Assembly (NCBI GenBank): GCA_963693365.1
Contig: CAVNZM010000008.1
Location: forward strand, 2,666,001-2,730,000
Direction: 5' to 3'
Origin: Amoebidium appalachense
Taxonomy: Eukaryota > Ichthyosporea
DNA length: 64,000 bases
Shown: positions 59,483-64,000 of the stretch, one piece after another
Numbering within the stretch: the first letter of the stretch is position 1
Layout: every line of letters starts with the position of its first letter
Notes under the pieces: model-generated
The model's input: the letters and a program-made list of their open reading frames with translations, nothing else
Told to the model about the DNA's origin: nothing
Database searches by the model: none
Translations under genes and position numbers: made by a program

Positions 59483-59926
59483 ACGCAGTCTGCCAAGGTG
59501 ATCACGTGCATCGATCTTGCCGGGCACGAGAGATATCTCAAGACGACCATCTACGGTCTGACATCACAGATCCCAGATTACTGCATGCTGATGGTATGCA
59601 AATGACACGTGTAAAACGGCTATCATTGGCTGATATTGTCCAATCAATCAATGCTTTTACAGATTATCATGGTATTAATTGCTTAATGTTTCACAAAGAG
59701 AAACGGATATGCTGTTTGTAGGAGTTTTCATATGCCCATGTATGGTATGCCTGCTCTGATTTCACAGATATCAGACCATGGTATGCACACTTCAAAGCAA
59801 AAATGCTTCGATTGGCTAATTCTGCCTAGTCAACTGGTTCATGGGCTCAGTGACCTTCTCGTGCGTTTATTCTGTATGTTTATGTTGTTGTTGTTGTTTT
59901 TTTTGGTTTTTTTTTTTTACACAGGG

Positions 59927-59990
<64 letters not shown>

Positions 59991-60291
59991 GGAGGAGGGG
60001 ACGTCTCTGGTCACTGATATGGGTCGGCAGGTTGGTTCTAACGCTGGTGTCATCGGCATGACAAAAGGTACAGGTGTTATTTCACAATATCTCAGAGGCT
60101 AATAAACCCAAACGACTTGAGTAGGGTATTCATTCTGATGCAATACTCTGTACGTGTATTAGGATGGGGTGGGTGGGTGTGGGGTTTGGGATTGCTTGTC
60201 TTATTTTTCCCTTTATTTTAATTTTTTTTTAAATATAGGTCTTTGGTGGTGATGATGGTGGTGGGTAAGTGGTGGTGGTGGTGGTGGTGGT

Positions 60292-60337
<46 letters not shown>

Positions 60338-60471
60338 TTTTTTGGGGGGGGGGGCTAAGGGGATAAGGGGAAAGGGGGGTAAGGGGTAAGGGGGTAAGGG
60401 GGTGATTGCCTGGGCGAATAGGTTCTGATGTGTTGGTGATTATTTTTTATTGGTACATAGCGTGGGGACAT

Positions 60472-60523
<52 letters not shown>

Positions 60524-60617
60524 GGAGGCTAACTCGCGACAACCAAAATGTAATTGGGACTCGGAACACTTAAACCCCCCTCCCCTTTCCCCCCCTCCCC
60601 CCCCTCCCCCCCCCCCC

Positions 60618-60648
<31 letters not shown>

Positions 60649-60789
60649 ACACAGAGCCCTCCGTCTGGCGCTTGCTCTTGGTGTGCCGGTGTTTGTGGTG
60701 TTCACCAAGATCGACATGTGCCCTCCAAATGTGCTCGAGTCTAACATGAACGTATGGATCCCCCTAAATGAAATGAACTCTCCTAGAGA

Positions 60790-60828
<39 letters not shown>

Positions 60829-61024
60829 AAAAAAAAAAAAAAAAAAACAGGGAGAAAAAAGAAAAAAAAGAAAAAATAAAGGAAAAAGTAAAACAATGAA
60901 CGGATACAGCCTCCCCTCTTTCTAAATGGTTATACAGAAACCCCCCCTCTCCTTCTATGAACGCATAGAACCCCACCTCTACCACCACATCTGCACTTGA
61001 ACAATCGCCTCTCCTCCTCCTTCC

Positions 61025-61055
<31 letters not shown>

Positions 61056-61695
61056 AAAAAAAAAAAAAAAAACCCTTCCCCTGCCCCTCCCCCCCACTGC
61101 CTCAACTCCTTTTTCTTATAACCCTCTGCATGGCGTATACGCAAGTAGGTATTCACCTAACGTAGATGCACGTGGGTGCACACTCACATACACACACGTG
61201 CACACAGAGGTTGACGCACACGCGCAAGCACACACACACATACACACAGAGAGGGGAGGGGGGAGGGGAGAGGGGGGGGGAGGAGGGGAGAGAGAGTGTG
61301 TGTGTGACAGGGAGAGAGGGAATTGCACACCTACCCCCTTGTTCTCGTGACCCTGTATTCCCTTTGCTTGCAACCTTTCAACACCCCCTCCCCCCTCCTT
61401 CCCCTTTTTCGTTTTAAGTCCGTTTCACGGTGCAACGAAAACATTCGCGCCAACACACATTACTGCCCCCTTGGCTTTGATCGTGTTTCATAGATACCTT
61501 AAGTTTCAATTTGAAAATTCTATTGTGCCCTACATGATTGGATATTCTCACCTCTCTGAGCAACAGATATTGTAGTCTTTCCCCGCTCTTTTGTCCCCCC
61601 CTTCCCCCTCCCCCCCTCCCCCTCCCCCCCCCCCCCCCCCCCTTCCCCCCCGGGTGCCCTTCTCCTATATTTCGTTTCCTTCTTCTTCTTCTCCT

Positions 61696-61727
<32 letters not shown>

Positions 61728-61986
61728 TTCTTCTTCTTCTTCTTCTTCTTCTTTTTGCCTCAGCTTAAAGTGCACGACACACACTACATTTCCCCTTTCC
61801 CATGTTTCATTCCCCTTATTTTAAAGTACATCAAGTTTGAAATGTTAATAAGCTGAAATTTTAAAAATCATGCACAGATGTTGACCAAGATGCTCAAGTC
61901 CCCCGGCTGCCGCAAGGTGCCTGTAGTCATCAACAGACCTGATGATGTCATCATGACAGCAACAAATTTCACCTCAGAGAGGCAAG

Positions 61987-62034
<48 letters not shown>

Positions 62035-62482
62035 AAAAAAAAAAAATGTACGAAAAAAAGAAAGGAAAGGAATGGAATGGAAGAATGAACAAAAAGAATG
62101 AACATGGGTGGGTGGGTGTTTGTGTGTGTCTACGCGCGTGCCTGTGCGCGCGTGCGCGTATGTTTGTGTGCTTGTTTGTGTGTGTGTGTGTGTGTGTATG
62201 TGTGCACGTCATCGATACGTGGACAGTCCTTTGTAATGACCCCCTCCACCCCCTCCACCCCCAAATCACACATGCGCGCGCGCGCACACGCACATGCACA
62301 CACACACACACACACACACAGGCTGTGCCCCATCTTCCAGGTCTCCAATGTCAGTGGTCTGAACCTCGACCTGGTGAAAATGTTCCTGAATCTGTTGCAC
62401 CCCCCTCCCTCAAGAAATTTTCTGTGGACGACCCCATAGAGTTCCACATCGGCAAAATTTACACCGTGCCGGTATGAGACCA

Positions 62483-62573
<91 letters not shown>

Positions 62574-63519
62574 ATACACCTAAAAACAAACATCCACATG
62601 CTGACACATCTTTCCTCGTCACCCTTCTCCGGTGTCGTCGCATTTTTGTTTTTTGTTCTGCCCCCCCCCCCCCCCCCAAAAAAATTTTTTTTTTTTGGGG
62701 GGGGGGGGGGGGTTTTGAATGCGTCAAAAAGTACGAAGTACACAAGAACAAACGGATAACACGATGCAGAATGCAAGCCATACATAAAGAGTATGCATAA
62801 TAAGCAGAGCCCATCCTCAGGGGGGGCCCACGTCATCCACAGTACCCGAGTTTCGACCTATTCCCCTCGTTAACGAAACCCAACTCAGATACTGTTTCAC
62901 TTGAACATGAGTAGGTCACCCGTCTTGTGTGTGGGGGGGGGGGGGGGGGGGGGGGGGGCACGTTTTGATGTGCATGTGTAAAAAAAACAAAAAAAAAACC
63001 TATACACCTAAAAACAAACATACACATGCTGACACATCTTTCCTCGTCACCCTTCTCCGGTGTCGTTGCATTTTTGTTTTTTGTTCTGCCCCCCCCCCCC
63101 CCCCCCCCCCCTCTTCCCCGCCCACCAAGAGGGGGGGGGGGGGGGGGGATCTCCAGTAAATTTGTCATGATGTGGGGTTAGCGACTGTGTCATCTTTTTT
63201 TCTTTTTTTTTTTTTTTTTTTTGGGGGGGGGGGGGGGGGCACGTTTAGATGTGCATGTGTACACACAAGAAGTGGGTGGTTTTCCTTTCTTTTTTTTCGC
63301 GTCTTTCTTTCTTCCTTTTTGGGGGGAATGGGGAGGGGTGCAGGGGAGGAGGAGGGGGGGGGGGGGGGGGGGGGGGGAGAGAGGATATAAGCTCCCATGT
63401 CAAAGCACACATCAAATATCCACCAACCAAAACCCTCTTCAAATATCAACTTTCATGATATCTAACCAATCAATCAGGCTGTGGGCACTGTTGTGTTTGG
63501 GACTCTGCTTGGGGGCATT
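55048..63519 (+). CDS. GTPBP1: GTPBP1-like translational GTPase, 5' twelve exons; runs off the window
   Basis: Member of the EF-Tu/EF1A-like trGTPase superfamily; animal GTPBP1/2 act in mRNA turnover and stalled-ribosome handling. Exons: 55048-55281, 56210-56312, 56941-57035, 57673-57756, 58443-58562, 59065-59217, 59489-59593, 60031-60067, 60657-60751, 61878-61981, 62322-62471, 63478-63519. About 441 residues are visible. The N-terminal ~80 residues are Lys/Glu-rich and disordered. G1 is GNVDAGKST (179-187), then [32 protein letters not shown]3 DLAGHE (272-277), [13 protein letters not shown]4 TKID (327-330), and LKSPGCRK, all family-typical. The intron after 61981 has a GC donor (AG|GCAAGA). 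In the 62322 exon the frame is lost at a six-C run (62400-62405), where one base appears missing; downstream [17 protein letters not shown] then AVGTVVFGT fit the family. Domain II onwards lies outside the window. Confidence 0.93.
55369..55750. repeat. (TTG/TTA)n array and two long poly-G tracts
   Basis: TTG/TTA trinucleotides at about 55369-55487, poly-G 55489-55520 and a ~61-base poly-G at about 55688-55748, in the first GTPBP1-like intron. Confidence 0.95.
55945..56205. repeat. (CA)n with CG islands ending at an exon
   Basis: CA arrays with alternating CG runs (55979-55997) leading straight to the exon acceptor at 56210. Confidence 0.93.
56297..56420 (+). repeat. 62-bp tandem duplication of an exon end plus its splice donor
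   Basis: The last 16 bases of the exon ending at 56312 and the first ~46 bases of its intron (GAACTGGGCGCTGGTGGTATGTC...) recur at 56359, with only two or three differences, and a third, decayed start (GAAAAGGGTTGCTGGTG) follows at 56421. Two near-identical 5' splice sites therefore lie 62 bp apart. Confidence 0.9.
60352..60405. repeat. telomere-like GGGGTAA-type repeats, imperfect
   Basis: Reads GGCTAAGGGGATAAGGGG then GGGTAAGGGGTAAGGGGGTA: about six irregular TAAGGGG units in a GTPBP1-like intron. Confidence 0.6.
61682..61754. repeat. (CTT)n trinucleotide array
   Basis: About 22 TTC units, a few interrupted by TCC. Confidence 0.95.
62571..63092. repeat. direct duplication of ~90 bp on either side of dispersed-repeat copy 6
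   Basis: CCTATACACCTAAAAACAAA through TTTTTTGTTCTGCCCC occurs at 62571-62662 and 62999-63091 with two or three differences. A second small pair (CACGTTT-T/A-GATGTGCATGTGTA) lies at about 62959 and 63239. Confidence 0.88.
62713..62927 (-). repeat. dispersed repeat, copy 6 (full length)
   Basis: Differs from copy 1 at only a few bases. It sits in a GTPBP1-like intron between two ~90-bp direct repeats. Confidence 0.93.
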
Positions 63520-63552
63520 GTACACACACGGCTTTGGTCAAGGGTCTTCTGT

Positions 63553-63608
63553 CTGCACAATCGCTTTGGTTTTTGTGTTTCTGCACAATCGCTTTGGTTT
63601 TTGTGTTT
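63553..63608. repeat. 28-bp tandem duplication
   Basis: CTGCACAATCGCTTTGGTTT plus TTGTGTTT occurs at 63553 and 63581 without differences. Confidence 0.9.
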
Positions 63609-63722
63609 GTGTTGGTTGTTCCATTTTCGCGGTTTCTTCAATGCCTTGGCTTTCATGCTTGCCACCAACTAATGCATGCCCCTTCCCGTCCCTCCCCCCC
63701 TTCCCCCGCCCCCCCCCTCTCC

Positions 63723-63728
<6 letters not shown>

Positions 63729-63758
<30 letters not shown>

Positions 63759-63763
63759 CTCAA

Positions 63764-63806
<43 letters not shown>

Positions 63807-63950
63807 CACACGCCCACACGCGCACACACGGACGACACGCACACACACGCACCACACACACACACACGCACACACACACACACACACACACACGCTCACA
63901 CGCCCACACGCGCACACACGGACGACACGCACACACACGCACCACACACA

Positions 63951-64000
<50 letters not shown>
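63729..64000. repeat. (CA)n array containing a 90-bp tandem duplication
   Basis: CACGCTCACACGCCCACACG begins at 63801 and again at 63891, with the following GGACGACACGC words also duplicated. It runs off the window edge. Confidence 0.9.

Overview
This is an intron-rich eukaryotic nuclear segment, most likely from a protist or alga; I cannot name the species. Evidence: genes with many short exons and GT-AG introns (one GC-AG), a 20S proteasome beta subunit, a Rab5-type GEF and a GTPBP1-class GTPase. The non-coding DNA is dominated by very long (CA)n/(GT)n, (GA)n/(CT)n and poly-C/poly-G tracts. Most long open frames here (Thr-His, Cys-Val, Arg-Glu, Ser-Leu, poly-Pro, poly-Gly) are translations of those repeats and are not genes. 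I built gene models by hand from splice signals, reading-phase continuity and conserved motifs; no alignment or search was run.

Layout. 326-6357 (-): six-exon TrmB-type tRNA guanine-N7 methyltransferase. 7014-23474 (+): divergent from it, a 21-exon gene whose phase stays open throughout and which reads A20 zinc finger, Rabex-5-like helices, VPS9 domain, about 500 low-complexity acidic residues, then a complete C-terminal CBM20 starch/glycogen-binding domain. 25502-28321 (-): three-exon double-CDGSH (CISD3-like) iron-sulfur protein. 28982-29985: unresolved coding-like patch. 32015-38419 (+): eight-exon proteasome beta2 subunit. 39851-40837 (-): intronless dolichol-phosphate mannosyltransferase with a TATA/CCAAT promoter. 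41488-41911: GC-rich foldback element. 42-48 kb: no gene found. 48025-49329 (-): intronless eight-pass membrane protein of unknown family. 50333-52886: GC-rich tyrosine-recombinase mobile element between long direct repeats. 54532-54744 (+): possible two-exon micro-gene. 55048 to beyond the window (+): GTPBP1-like GTPase, twelve exons visible.

The genes are individually transcribed housekeeping and trafficking genes with no operon logic. Recurrent architectural themes are (CA)n arrays ending in the acceptor AG, poly-C tracts starting within about 20 nt of donors, exon-end duplications inside following introns, and a dispersed ~215-bp repeat always joined to a poly-C/poly-G tract. The most interesting single item is the predicted Rabex-5/CBM20 fusion, which would couple Rab5 activation to glucan binding.
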